From assembly GCA_964017155.1 (NCBI GenBank), contig OZ024861.1, forward strand, positions 28,163,645 to 28,227,644: a DNA stretch of 64,000 nt. Direction: 5' to 3'. The position numbers and the translations under genes were made by a program. Origin of the DNA: Oasisia sp. SBJ-2009 (lineage: Eukaryota; Annelida; Polychaeta; Sabellida; Siboglinidae). This document shows positions 54,451 to 64,000 of this stretch, piece after piece. The notes beneath the pieces were generated by a model, which saw only the letters and a program-made list of their open reading frames with translations, was not told the DNA's origin and did not search any database. Position 1 is the first letter of the stretch. Every line of letters begins with the position of its first letter.

Positions 54451-57134
54451 ATGATTAGCAGGTCCAGGGTACCCTCTATGCGTATATTGTCTCATGTCTC
54501 ACCGACCAGAAAGACGTACAGCACTAGCAGCAAATGGAACTTGCCAAATACAACATCGACATCACCTTCCTATGTGAAACAAGATTCTCAGATTCTGGTA
54601 GTCTCAACGACATGGAATACACTTTCTTCTGGAGTGGCAAATCCGAAGGAGAAAGAATGGAGGTCGGAGTGGGCTTTGCTATCAAAAAGGACATCGTCAC
54701 AAAGCTGACAAAAATGACACGGCCTGTAAGTGACAGAATCATGACAATGAGACTACCTCTAAGCAAGGAAAACTGCTACAATTATCAGCATGTACGCTCC
54801 AACAATGACAAACCCAGATGAAAACAAGGATGCCTTCTACAGCCAGCTGGCAAGTGTGCTCAGAGGCATCCCTCGTACAGAAAAGCTACTGCTGATAGGA
54901 GACTTCAATGCGAGGATAGGAAGAGACAATGACAAGTGGCCCTTGGTCATGGGCAAACATGGGATTGGGAAATGCAACTCCAATGGCGAGATTCTACTGG
55001 CTCTGTGCTCTAAGTTCGAACTGATATGACGAACGCCATGTTCAAGCAGAAGGATGAACGCAAGACTGCTTGGATGCTGACGTCAAAAGTGGCTTTCAGA
55101 ATATGACAAAAGCACAACAAGCAAGGGACAAGTAAACCGACCAAGCTTAACACACCAAACGTAAGTACCATCGGCCATAGGGAGAGTTTTGAGCAGGAGA
55201 TGATGGACAGTGGTCTCGCCCAATGGGAGGGGAAGGAAAGCTCAACACCAGACGAGGGATGGGCAGCTCTGCAGCAGGTCGTATACAACACAGCCAAGAC
55301 ATATCTTGGCAAGCCAGACAGAAAACACCAGGACTGGTTCGACCCCAGAGAGTGTTGCAAACCAGGAGCACTAGATCCACCACTGCAGCATACACAGATG
55401 CCTGCAGACTGCTACAAAACACACTCGTTCACTGAATTCAGACTGGTGGGAAAGGAAGGCAGTGGAGTTGCAGAGAGCTGCAGACAGAAATGACATGAAG
55501 GGCTTCTACAATGGACTGAAGGAAGTGTGGGGACCCAATAAGAAGGGACGTGTTCATCTGAAATCAACAGATGGAATGGACACCTTCTCTGATAGCAACA
55601 GAGTTGTGGCAAGATAGAGTGAACACTTCCAGAGCTACTAAACCGGCAGCGCATTACCAAGACAAGCCTCGGTGAGATTCGAACCATGGCTGAGATGGCT
55701 TGAGCAATCGCCAGCCTGAAAGATGGCAAAGCACCTGGGGGAGATGGGGATGCTGAAGTATGGAAGCACGGAGGAGAAAATATGTTTCAGCTGACTGCAC
55801 CACCTAATCACCAATGTCTGGGAGGTGGGTTCTGCACCATAAGCATGGAAAGATGCCAGCATGTTAACCATCTACAAGAAAGGTGATCGAACAGACTGTG
55901 GGAACTATAGAGGAATCTATTCTTTCTCTAGCAGTCAAGATCTTCGCCAGAATCATCCTCAATAGACTAACTACCCATATAACACCAGAGGTAGTTCCGG
56001 AGACACAATGTGGCTTCAGAGGTAACCGGAGCATCGTGGATATGATATTTTGTCTCCGACAACTACAAGAAAAGTGCACTGAGCAGGACCGACCACTGTA
56101 CGTGGTATTTGTTGACTTCAGTAAGGTGTTCGATACAGTTGGGTGGACCGGGCTGTGGAAATTACTGAGGAAGTATGGATGCCCAGAGAAGTTCACAACT
56201 ATGATCGAGGCTCTACATACCAGAATTATGGCGAATGTTAGTGTTGGAGGGGAAGTCTCGGAATCGTTCAATGTTACAAATGGGGTCAAGCAAGGTTGTC
56301 TACTAGGCCACACGCTCTTCTCCATCTTCCTATCAGCACACACTTCAGAGCGAAGAGCAAGACTACTCGGATACTGATGAGAGAGCTGCTATTCACAGAT
56401 GACAGTGCACTGGTTGCCCACTCTGCTGAAGGGAAGCAGAAAATAATGGATGCTTTCTCCAATGCGTCAAAGAAGTTCGGCCTGAAGATTAACATCAAGA
56501 AGACCGAAGTGCTGTACCAACCCAACTCTGCAAGAACCCGAGAGGAGGGTATCATGGTTGATGGAAACAAGCTGAACTCTGTTCTGGAATTCACCTACCT
56601 CGGAAGCACTATATCAAGTAACGGATGCATTGACGATGAAATACAGAGGAGGATGGCCAATGTTAGTGCATCTAACTCTGGACTCTGGAACAACCACTGT
56701 CCACCCTCCTATACGTAGCTGAAGCCTAGACAGTGTACAGACGACAGGTGAAAAAGCTGCATGCCGTCATGATGCGACATGTGCGCTCGATTATGAGGAT
56801 AACCTGGATTGATAGTGACAAACAAGGAACTACTCGAACCGTCAGGGCTGCCATCTATGGAAGATCAGAAACAATCTCCGGTGGACTGGACACCTCATGA
56901 GGATGTCACAAGACAAGCTACCAACGCAGATTCTCTACTCTCAACAATCTTCTGGTCACAGAAGGAAAGGGCGCCCTCGTCTCCGGTTCAATGATACCAT
57001 CAAGAGAAACCTGAAGCAGAGAGACATAAAGAGCGACTCATGGACATCACTCTCATAGCAAATAGATCAATGGAGAGCAATAGTCAAGTGATGGAAGCAG
57101 TCTTTGTCGCATCGCGACTGACAACATGATGATG
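54451..57134 (+). mobile_element. RTE-like LINE, endonuclease and reverse transcriptase, degraded
   Basis: Plus-strand remnants in shifting frames, in normal order. The endonuclease is seen at about 54534-54770 (YNIDITFLCETRFSDSGSLN) and 54790-55026 (MYAPTMTNPDENK, then LLLIGDFNARIGRD). A linker follows, then the RT at 55883-56718 and a C-terminal domain to about 57120 ending in (ATG)-rich sequence. The endonuclease resembles the RTE/BovB type often labelled craniofacial development protein 2-like. The clade is not certain. Confidence 0.85.
55883..56718 (+). pseudogene. LINE reverse-transcriptase domain
   Basis: Shows AVKIFARIILNRLTTHITPE, FVDFSKVFDTVGWTGLWKLL, GVKQGCLLGHTLFSIFLSA, then in another frame LLFTDDSALVAHSAEG and FTYLGSTISSNGCIDDEIQR. 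The F-ADD box reads FTDD. At least one frameshift (about 56340) and several stops make it non-functional. Confidence 0.85.
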
Positions 57135-58398
57135 AATGGTGAGTCTAATGGCTGAAGTGCTTTGGTCTAAAGCTACCCAATACATTCCACTGTTGATATT
57201 TTGAACGAAATGCTCACCACACTTCCTTTTTGGCACATGCGCAGCCGCGCAAATTGGCGATCAACGAAAACCTCATACGATACGTGACTAAGCACTGACT
57301 GAACATCGCGTGCGCGCAAGTTGTTTACAATACAGGCTATATATATCTGTGCGTGCGTGCGTGGGTGCGTGCGTGGGTGCGTGCGTGCGTGCGTGCGTGC
57401 GCGCCCGCCCGCCCGCGGGCATCCGTCTAATAATCACGTGATGTCTTGATTAATTAAGAAATAACGTGGTTAATAGACGTAAAACTATGACGTCACAAAC
57501 CAAGACTTCGGGAACTATGGAGATGAAACAAGCCGCTGTTTTGAGTGTGTCATTCACTGTACAAGTGTTGTGACGGTGCATATATGTTTCTGAGGACAGT
57601 CGACGAACTCGGCCACGTGTGGAACTCGCGATTGAGCTCACCGAGACAAACGTAACTATAAATACAACATAAGCGTTATTGTATAGTTTGTCACCGTTTT
57701 ATTGAATGGAACGAAGCATTGTACAATATTCGTAATCATGATATATGTTCACTGCTGTATTATTAGTACAGATCATCGTTCCATGTTTTATTTATATTCG
57801 TCCGTAATAACGAGAGTTCGGTTGCGAATTACGCTTTCTCTCTTCGGAGTTTTCTCTCGGATGATTTGGTGACTTTCAGCTACCTCCGCATATCGAACAA
57901 AACACAGTACATACACATAACAGACACGTAAGTCGAAAACAGACAAACACCATTTGTCCCGTTCACAAACCACTATAAGCACCAGGTCTGGATACACAAC
58001 AGGCGAATCCTATCAATAGTGCGAGTCGATTGGGCCCGTTTCTCATCCGGCGATTGCAATAGTCCCCTGTAGCAAACACTTCGTCACAAAACTTAACAAC
58101 ATTGAACATATAATCGGGCGTTGACACGTCGTAGTGGCCCACAGAGAAAGAGATTAGACACGGACAGGACAGAAGAAGCTATGCCAGACTTCAGCGACAG
58201 AAGATGTGTTGCCGGTAGCGGTGTAGCGCTTACATTTTTCCGGTCGTTAATTAAACACGTTCCGATTGACGTTTCTGCGCATGCGCAAGCGCTACAGCGG
58301 CCGTGACGTTGCCAGAAGCGATGGCGGCGAAGCGTTGCCGGTAGCGGCCGTGGCGTTTCCAGAAACGGTGGCGGCGACGCGTTGCTGGTAGTAGTCGT
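57135..58398. other. Unassigned region with a (GTGC)n microsatellite
   Basis: Contains a (GTGC)n/(GCCC)n run at about 57350-57420 and CpG-rich patches at 57220-57320 and 58200-58400. Short frames on either strand show no known domain. Confidence 0.45.
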
Positions 58399-59285
58399 GG
58401 GGTCAGAGCACAGTTAGACTTCCTGGTGTAACCCATACGAATGTAGTACCTTAATAATTGTGTCCTTTGAGGTTTATAAAAATTCTTTTTATGTGAAATG
58501 AGTACAGTAGGACAGGCATACTTGTAGGTTCAGTGCTATGATGTATCTGCAGTGCAATGACGCATGTTAGGCAGAGTGTAGTTGGCGTAGTGATTTTTAG
58601 CCATTTTTTCTTACATGACCCTGCGGATGCAGAAAAACATGCTAAATTTGGTCATTATTGAGGGGCAGAATACATGCATGCATTTTAAGAGAGCCTGAGA
58701 TATGCTTTTTTGACGAAATTTGATCAGCATATCAGTGACATGACTGCAGTGATTGTGTTAAAAATTAAAAAAATTCTCAGGTCCAGTTTCCTTATAATCT
58801 GACAAAACGTTAACATGGCCACCAATGGGAAAATCAACAGTGCTCTGTGCCCTCGTGGCAGCGATGTTGCTGGTCGCTATTGGGGTCAGAGCACAGTTAG
58901 ACTTCCCGGTACCTTAATATTTGTGTCATTTGAGATTTTGATAAATTCTTTTTATGTGAAATTAGTACAGAAGGACAGGCATACCAGTAGGTTCAGTGCT
59001 AAGCTTATGATATATCTGCAGTGCAATCACACATGTTAGGCAGAGTGTAGTTGGCGTAGTGATTTTTAGCCATTTTTTACATGACCCTGCGAATGCAGAA
59101 AAGCGTGCTCAGTTTGATAAATATTGAGGGGCAGTACACATGCATGCATTTTAAGGGAGCCTGAGATATGCTTTTTGACGAAATTTTATCAGCACATATG
59201 CATCAGTGACATGACTCTAGTGATTGTTTACAAAAATTAACATGGCCGCCAATGGGAAAATCAACAGTGCTCTGTGCCCTATTGT
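58399..59285. repeat. Direct duplication of about 430 bp
   Basis: The segment 58399-58855 (GGTCAGAGCACAGTTAGACT ... AATCAACAGTGCTCTGTGCC) recurs at 58884-59280 with small indels and substitutions. Nature unknown; it may be an internal repeat of a transposon. Confidence 0.85.
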
Positions 59286-59834
59286 GGCAGCGAGTGTTGC
59301 CGGTAGCAGCGAATTCGACGCGATGAGATTGTTGTGCTTTGAGGCACGAAGGTCGGCACGATAGTTAATATTTTACCATGCCAAGATAGGCTCGGTAGAC
59401 GAGACGATAGCAGTCTCTGGCGACGCCGCAATAGACCGGGAAGTTGCCCGATGGCTGTGAGCGATGCCATGAGCGTGATTGGTTCGGTAGTCGAATGCCG
59501 AGAGAGGCCCGGTGTGGTAGTCGAGACGAGACGATGGTTAATCAACTTGATGCCGCAGTTGGCCCGGCAGTTGACAAACGACGCGATGTAGCGACACAGC
59601 CCGACGGTAAAGACGTTCATCTTGCTTTTTCGCAGCATTTTTATGTTGGCTTCTCAAGTTGAGCTATATTGCCGAACTGTTTCTGAGCGTGTGTCTTGCT
59701 CGGTAAGTTATGCTGAGCTCCATTGTTTTTTTCAACAGTCAAACCAACGGATAACGTTACTCAGTCGAAGGGTTTCATTGGCTAAACATGAAGTATGTTT
59801 TCTAGCCAATCAGAAACAATCCCGCCACATCCTA

Positions 59835-60340
59835 GAACTGTTCTACGGACCAATGAGAACAATCGTTTTAAAAAAATGGTGGACGTAGCCTAAACAGTGG
59901 GTGGTCAGATTATTTCCCGCTACACACGTCATCGGCATTTATAACAACGCGACATTTTCAACATAAAACTGGTCGTTTCTAAGCAATTTTGATTTGTAGT
60001 TGAAATATGGGTAACATAGCGATTTTTGCGCTTATGATTGGTTCAACCGGCGTGAGGGTTTTGCACCATAATGTGATCAATGAACTGGTCCAAGAGACAG
60101 AACGCGCATGCGTTTAAAAAACGGTGGACGTATACCAAACAGTGGGTGGCCAGTGTATTTCTCGCCACGCACGTCATCGGCATTTATAACAACACGTTTT
60201 GTTATATTATATAACTGGTCGTTTCTAAGTAAGTTTGCATTGTAGTTGGAATAAGGTTAACATAGAGTTTAGGCGGATTTCAGCTTGTGATTACTTGAAC
60301 CTGCGTGAGAAATGTTACTCCCTCTCGTGATCAATGGACT
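59835..60340. repeat. Direct duplication of about 245 bp
   Basis: A segment with GGTGGACGTA...ACAGTGGGTGG...CGTCATCGGCATTTATAACA...ACTGGTCGTTTCTAAG...GATCAATG-ACTGGTCC occurs twice (about 59850-60095 and 60100-60340), diverged by perhaps 15 percent. Confidence 0.85.
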
Positions 60341-60508
60341 GGTCCATGAGAATCAGAACGTGAATGCGTTTGATGACGTATGCACTGACATGTTTAATTT
60401 TACCAGTTTTGCGCCGCGAGAAAAGCAACCCCTCTCCACAATGCCGATAAAACGCGTATCCATGGATAACAAATTGCTATTCGACCGTGCTTCCGCCGTA
60501 ATACTTAA

Positions 60509-61360
60509 AGGACAAAAAAGGCTACGGTTTCGTGTCATACACCTAATAGAGTTTATACAAAGTAACAATTTCCACATATACTCAATTTTTTAACGTCAGC
60601 GGTTTACTCAGAATGTGACTTTAAAGTCTAAAATTCTGACGAAATTCACGATGGTCTAGACGCCGCCATAGGTGAAGGGTTAACTTGACTTGGCCATTCA
60701 GCGCGCGGCATTCTATATCTCTGTCAGCTTCCGGCGACGTTGTTAAGGGTCAACAACTTCGAGTCTTCGACAGTTCGTTCAGTTGGCGTGACATCTAGCA
60801 GCTGCTTATAGACGTATATCTAAATCTGCGGTTAAATCTATGGTAAACTTTAGTAATTATGCCTTCGTGTTCGGCATACGGTTGCAATAATAGTTGAAAC
60901 AACCGGTAATATTGAAGCAATGGATTCACGTTGGTGATTTGCGGGCGTACTGTTTGGAATCCCTCAAGTCCAAGTACAGTTTACTTTGCGCGGTCCATTT
61001 TGAGGAGAAATGCTTTGATGTAGACATGTATCATCAGTTGATGGGATGATTTCAGCGATAACAATAATAGACAACTTTATATTTACCGTCATCAGCATGT
61101 TACGCGCGTTGCCGAGTTGCAGCCATTTCACGACAACAGCCAAACCCCATGCAGGGAATCTACGTGGAGAGCGCCTCAATCACCGTCGTGGCGTCATTCT
61201 TCGTCTAAAATGGGGTAGCGCATAGTATTTGGATGGCTGGGTGTTAAAAAATATTTTTCTGGTAAACCGCTGGTGTTAAAAAATTTAGTATATGTGGAAA
61301 TTGTTACTTTATATTAACTCTATTAGGTGTATGCCACGAAACAGTTAACTTTTTTGTCCT
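60509..61360 (+). mobile_element. TTAA-flanked THAP DNA transposon (Kolobok-like), copy B
   Basis: Ends AGGACA...TGTCCT with TTAA at 60505-60508 and 61361-61364, and long inverted repeats containing CATACACCTAATAGAGTTTA and GGTTTAC. It is a second copy of the element at 4117-5257 in the opposite orientation, without the nested MITE. The plus strand has a degraded THAP domain near 60858-61020. Confidence 0.82.
60858..61020 (+). pseudogene. Degraded THAP domain in element B
   Basis: MPSCSAYGCNN is followed by stops. Then, across frameshifts, LRAYCLE and LLCAVHFEEKCFD-type residues appear. CSAYGC and C-x2-HFE are the two halves of a THAP C2CH finger, so the domain spans the region but is broken. 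Confidence 0.65.
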
Positions 61361-61364
61361 TTAA

Positions 61365-62419
61365 AACTCCGGCGCTGAGAAGTACTTAGAAATGTATAGA
61401 CCTAACATATTTATACATCAATAAACAGTGCTCGAGCTTGTGAGTAAGCAAATATGCACCTTGCGGCCCTGGCTATCTGACCATCTGTCTGTCATTCTCA
61501 GTCTTACTGTTTACCCCTCTCCCCCCCCCCCGTTCTGATACGCCGATTGAATATGAAAGAACCACACCATCTGTAATGCAGGTTTCGGAGCAAATATACG
61601 AACCGCGCCTCACCCCACACTCCGGTCAACTGACCGTGGACTACTAAACACTTATTGTCTGCCACTGTGTGATAAATTATTATAAATTTGGAATTTATCA
61701 CACAATGACAGACAATAATTACTGTGCATAGTTACATCTTTGTATTGCTTGTGTTACTATAGCCTATGTATGATACATACCATGTTAATATATTCAACAT
61801 TTCTGTTGTTTTCCATACATGTGCATTAATGTTTTTACAAAACCTGTTATCATAACATTTAGTACATTACAACAAATTATGTAATGAAAGTTATCACTTC
61901 ACGCAACTGTTTTGTGCTTTACAGTGATAAGAACAAGTTAGAAGAACATGTATTCCTACATACCTACATCAGTGACACACATTATTACACGATTGCAACA
62001 GTATGCATAACAATAAGAATACAATGAAAGAGAAAGTTATTTATATGCAACCTGAAGCTCCATAGAAGTATATGTGGACTGAAACACCATGCCAATGTCT
62101 GCAATATGACAATGAGGTACTTAAAAATTCCACAATGTTACATACAAAACTGGTTTATAACATACTGAACAGTTGATAATGTTGCATAAAACAAAAGTAC
62201 AAAATTGCACAATATTACAAAAGAAATTAGTGTGACCAAGAAAACAGGCATGCATGTCACAGCACATTCAACAATAAAGAAAGATACATTGTAAATGAAA
62301 TAAACAAAGAATAACATATTTGTGAACAATAATGATATGTACAAATGCTGAGAGGATAATTTACAAAACTGTAGTGAAATATGCAAAATATATAAAAAAA
62401 GGTGTTTTTGTGATGATTT
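61365..62419. other. Region with a 27-bp-arm hairpin; no gene
   Basis: A (C)n run at 61523-61534. An imperfect palindrome has arms 61652-61678 and 61692-61718 (TTATTGTCTG...GATAAATT). The rest is AT-rich with no supported gene; part may belong to the Harbinger element. Confidence 0.5.
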
Positions 62420-63122
62420 TTTTATGGGAAAATGGTGTGTGCTATTGCAGCACATTTTCGCTGTGCAGCACCATCAGTAGTGTGTATTGCCTGCTGGTTA
62501 GGTGGCACATTTCCACTCTGGTCATCAACGAAGAACTCGGAAATATCTTCATCAGCAACCAGTGTTATATTGTGCAACACACATGCACTGATTATAGCAT
62601 ACACAGCGTTCTGCATTATTCCTGCAGCTGCAAAACTGTAATCGATGGAAACGCCCCTTCAATTGCCCAAAGATCTTTCAATTACCAGGCACTTTGCTGA
62701 TCATTTCTTATTAAAGCATATTTTTCAGGAGGCAAATGGCCATTGTGTCGGTATGGAGTCAGCAGCCACGTTTTTAATGGGTAGGCGCCATCTCCCAGTA
62801 GGTGGTAGCCCGCTGGTAGGGATGGCCCTAACTGGTGCCATATGTCTGAGTTTCTCAGGACCCGACTGTCATGGACCCTACCCAGCCAACCTGCCATGAT
62901 GTGGGTGAATGACAGGTTGCTGTCACAAACAACTTGTAGAAGAACAGAATGAGTTTATAATACGATGCTCCGTCAACATCTGGGGCTGGAATGTTGACAT
63001 GGGTGCCATATATGCATCCAATTATACCTTTAAAAGAAAGAAAACATTTATTACATTCCATTAAAAACGTTACACATTCGTCATTGTAATGTCTATTGTT
63101 TTTACATTATCGTGTATGCGTG

Positions 63123-63154
<32 letters not shown>

Positions 63155-63420
63155 TGTATATTGTAATAATTATATAAGAGTAATATATATATATATATAT
63201 ATATGATGATTTGTCAACAGGCACATATTTGAAAAACCTCATTATTATTATTTAATCAAACATCATACTTATTAGAAATAGAAATGTAACATTTAATGTA
63301 AACATTATATGAGTTAAGTAACATTATGTATAGTAATTATACCTTCAAATCCTTCATATACCGAGCTGGTCCAGGCCACGTTACAACCTATATAAATTGA
63401 AAATGATAATGAGTGTAATT
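62420..63420 (-). pseudogene. Harbinger (HARBI1-like) transposase pseudogene
   Basis: Minus-strand pieces in order: VVTWPGPARYMKD (about 63400-63350); an intron-like gap with acceptor TTCTTTCTTTTAAAG; then GIIGCIYGTHVNIPAPDVDG (about 63025); GRVHDSRVLRNSDI and LLGDGAYPLKTWLLTPY (62880-62740); VIERS.G and LKGRFHRLQF in shifted frames (about 62680-62640); and AVYAIISACVLHNITL (62600-62560). These are the HARBI1 DDE blocks. The first catalytic Asp (GxIDGTH) is Tyr here, and frameshifts break the gene, so it is dead. No terminal repeats or 3-bp target duplication were identified. Confidence 0.82.
63110..63205. repeat. (TG)n/(CGTG)n and (TA)n microsatellites
   Basis: Short TG/GCGT run then an AT run, lying in the intron-like gap of the Harbinger pseudogene. 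Confidence 0.9.
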
Positions 63421-63564
63421 ATAAACTACCTTAAATACATGTTCAAACATGATTTCTTATTTCGCAACTAATAATTTTAATGATGTGACTAACAAATTAT
63501 TAGGCATGAAATAAAAAATGTAGTTTGAACATTAATTTATTTTCACTTTGTAACATACATTCTC

Positions 63565-63577
63565 TCACACACACACA

Positions 63578-63629
<52 letters not shown>

Positions 63630-63649
63630 TATACACACAAACACACACA

Positions 63650-63715
<66 letters not shown>
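63565..63715. repeat. (CACG)n then (CA)n microsatellite
   Basis: About 45 bp of CACG/GCAC repeats followed by about 100 bp of CA repeats. Open frames here (Thr/His/Ala or Cys/Val) are repeat artefacts. Confidence 0.97.
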
Positions 63716-64000
63716 GACAGTGGTGAAGGAAGATCATTTAAAATGAACAGGAAACTGTTCATCATAAAAAGTCCACGAGCAACATGCAATATAAACAGAT
63801 AAGCTGACGTGTACCAGAAGTGCTCCCCAGCCAGAGGGAGGGGGTTACTGACGACGAAATTAAGGCTACCAGGATCAGTCACCAACTAAGAACAGCAGCA
63901 GTGCCATGAGTTATGCAAAACAGCAGATAAAACAACGTGCATACCCTTCACAACAAAATTAGAAAGAGCAATCGCTGCATATGAGATGGATGAAATGGCG

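Noticed and set aside
63500..63885. Cys/Val and Thr/His-rich frames
   Set aside because: (CA)n/(CACG)n microsatellite artefact.

Overview
The window is animal (metazoan) genomic DNA. The main gene is split into many exons by GT-AG introns, and the non-coding DNA is full of minisatellites, microsatellites, DNA transposons (Mutator-like, THAP-type/Kolobok-like, P-like, piggyBac, Harbinger), LINE remnants and a tRNA-derived SINE. That mix suggests an invertebrate, possibly a mollusc, other lophotrochozoan or invertebrate deuterostome. The sequence alone does not fix the species.

The centrepiece is one plus-strand gene running from about 8331 to the stop codon at 51938. I could chain 30 consecutive exons (29 introns, all GT-AG) whose reading phases agree at every junction, giving about 3281 residues. 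The product is a fibrocystin-L (PKHD1L1)-like type I membrane protein. In order it has IPT/TIG domains, a cupredoxin-like segment, more IPT/TIG domains, a first G8 domain with a right-handed beta-helix, a second G8 domain with a second beta-helix, a Cys-rich region with a DxDGS motif, beta-sandwich repeats, a SEA-like module with a GSIVA motif, one transmembrane helix and a cytoplasmic tail of about 100 residues. The N-terminal part (signal peptide, first IPT/TIG domains, probably PA14) lies upstream of the window.

Left flank (1-8330): a minus-strand Mutator-like transposase gene (about 247-2100), disrupted by frameshifts or an intron, followed directly by two perfect histone-mRNA-type 3' stem-loops. 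Then comes a 33-bp satellite that ends just upstream of the first exon. The satellite is split by two transposons whose insertion sites can be read exactly: a THAP-encoding element with TTAA target duplications (4117-5257, itself carrying a MITE) and a P-like THAP element with a 7-bp duplication and 32-bp inverted repeats (5439-7190, carrying about 1 kb of AT dinucleotide repeat).

Inside the gene, several introns are largely made of minisatellites that touch or nearly touch splice sites, and their units look like donor or acceptor sites (introns 3, 18, 19, 24). Intron 15 holds two different TTAA elements side by side in one palindromic target, the second an internally deleted piggyBac. Intron 7 ends with a large fold-back element next to exon 8. 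Intron 28 holds a tRNA-derived SINE, and intron 29 a 17-bp satellite and a LINE reverse-transcriptase fossil.

Right flank (51939-64000): the 3' UTR with a tandem duplication, an RTE-like LINE pseudogene (54451-57134), duplicated unclassified segments (58.4-60.3 kb), a second copy of the TTAA/THAP element (60509-61360), and a Harbinger transposase pseudogene on the minus strand (62420-63420).
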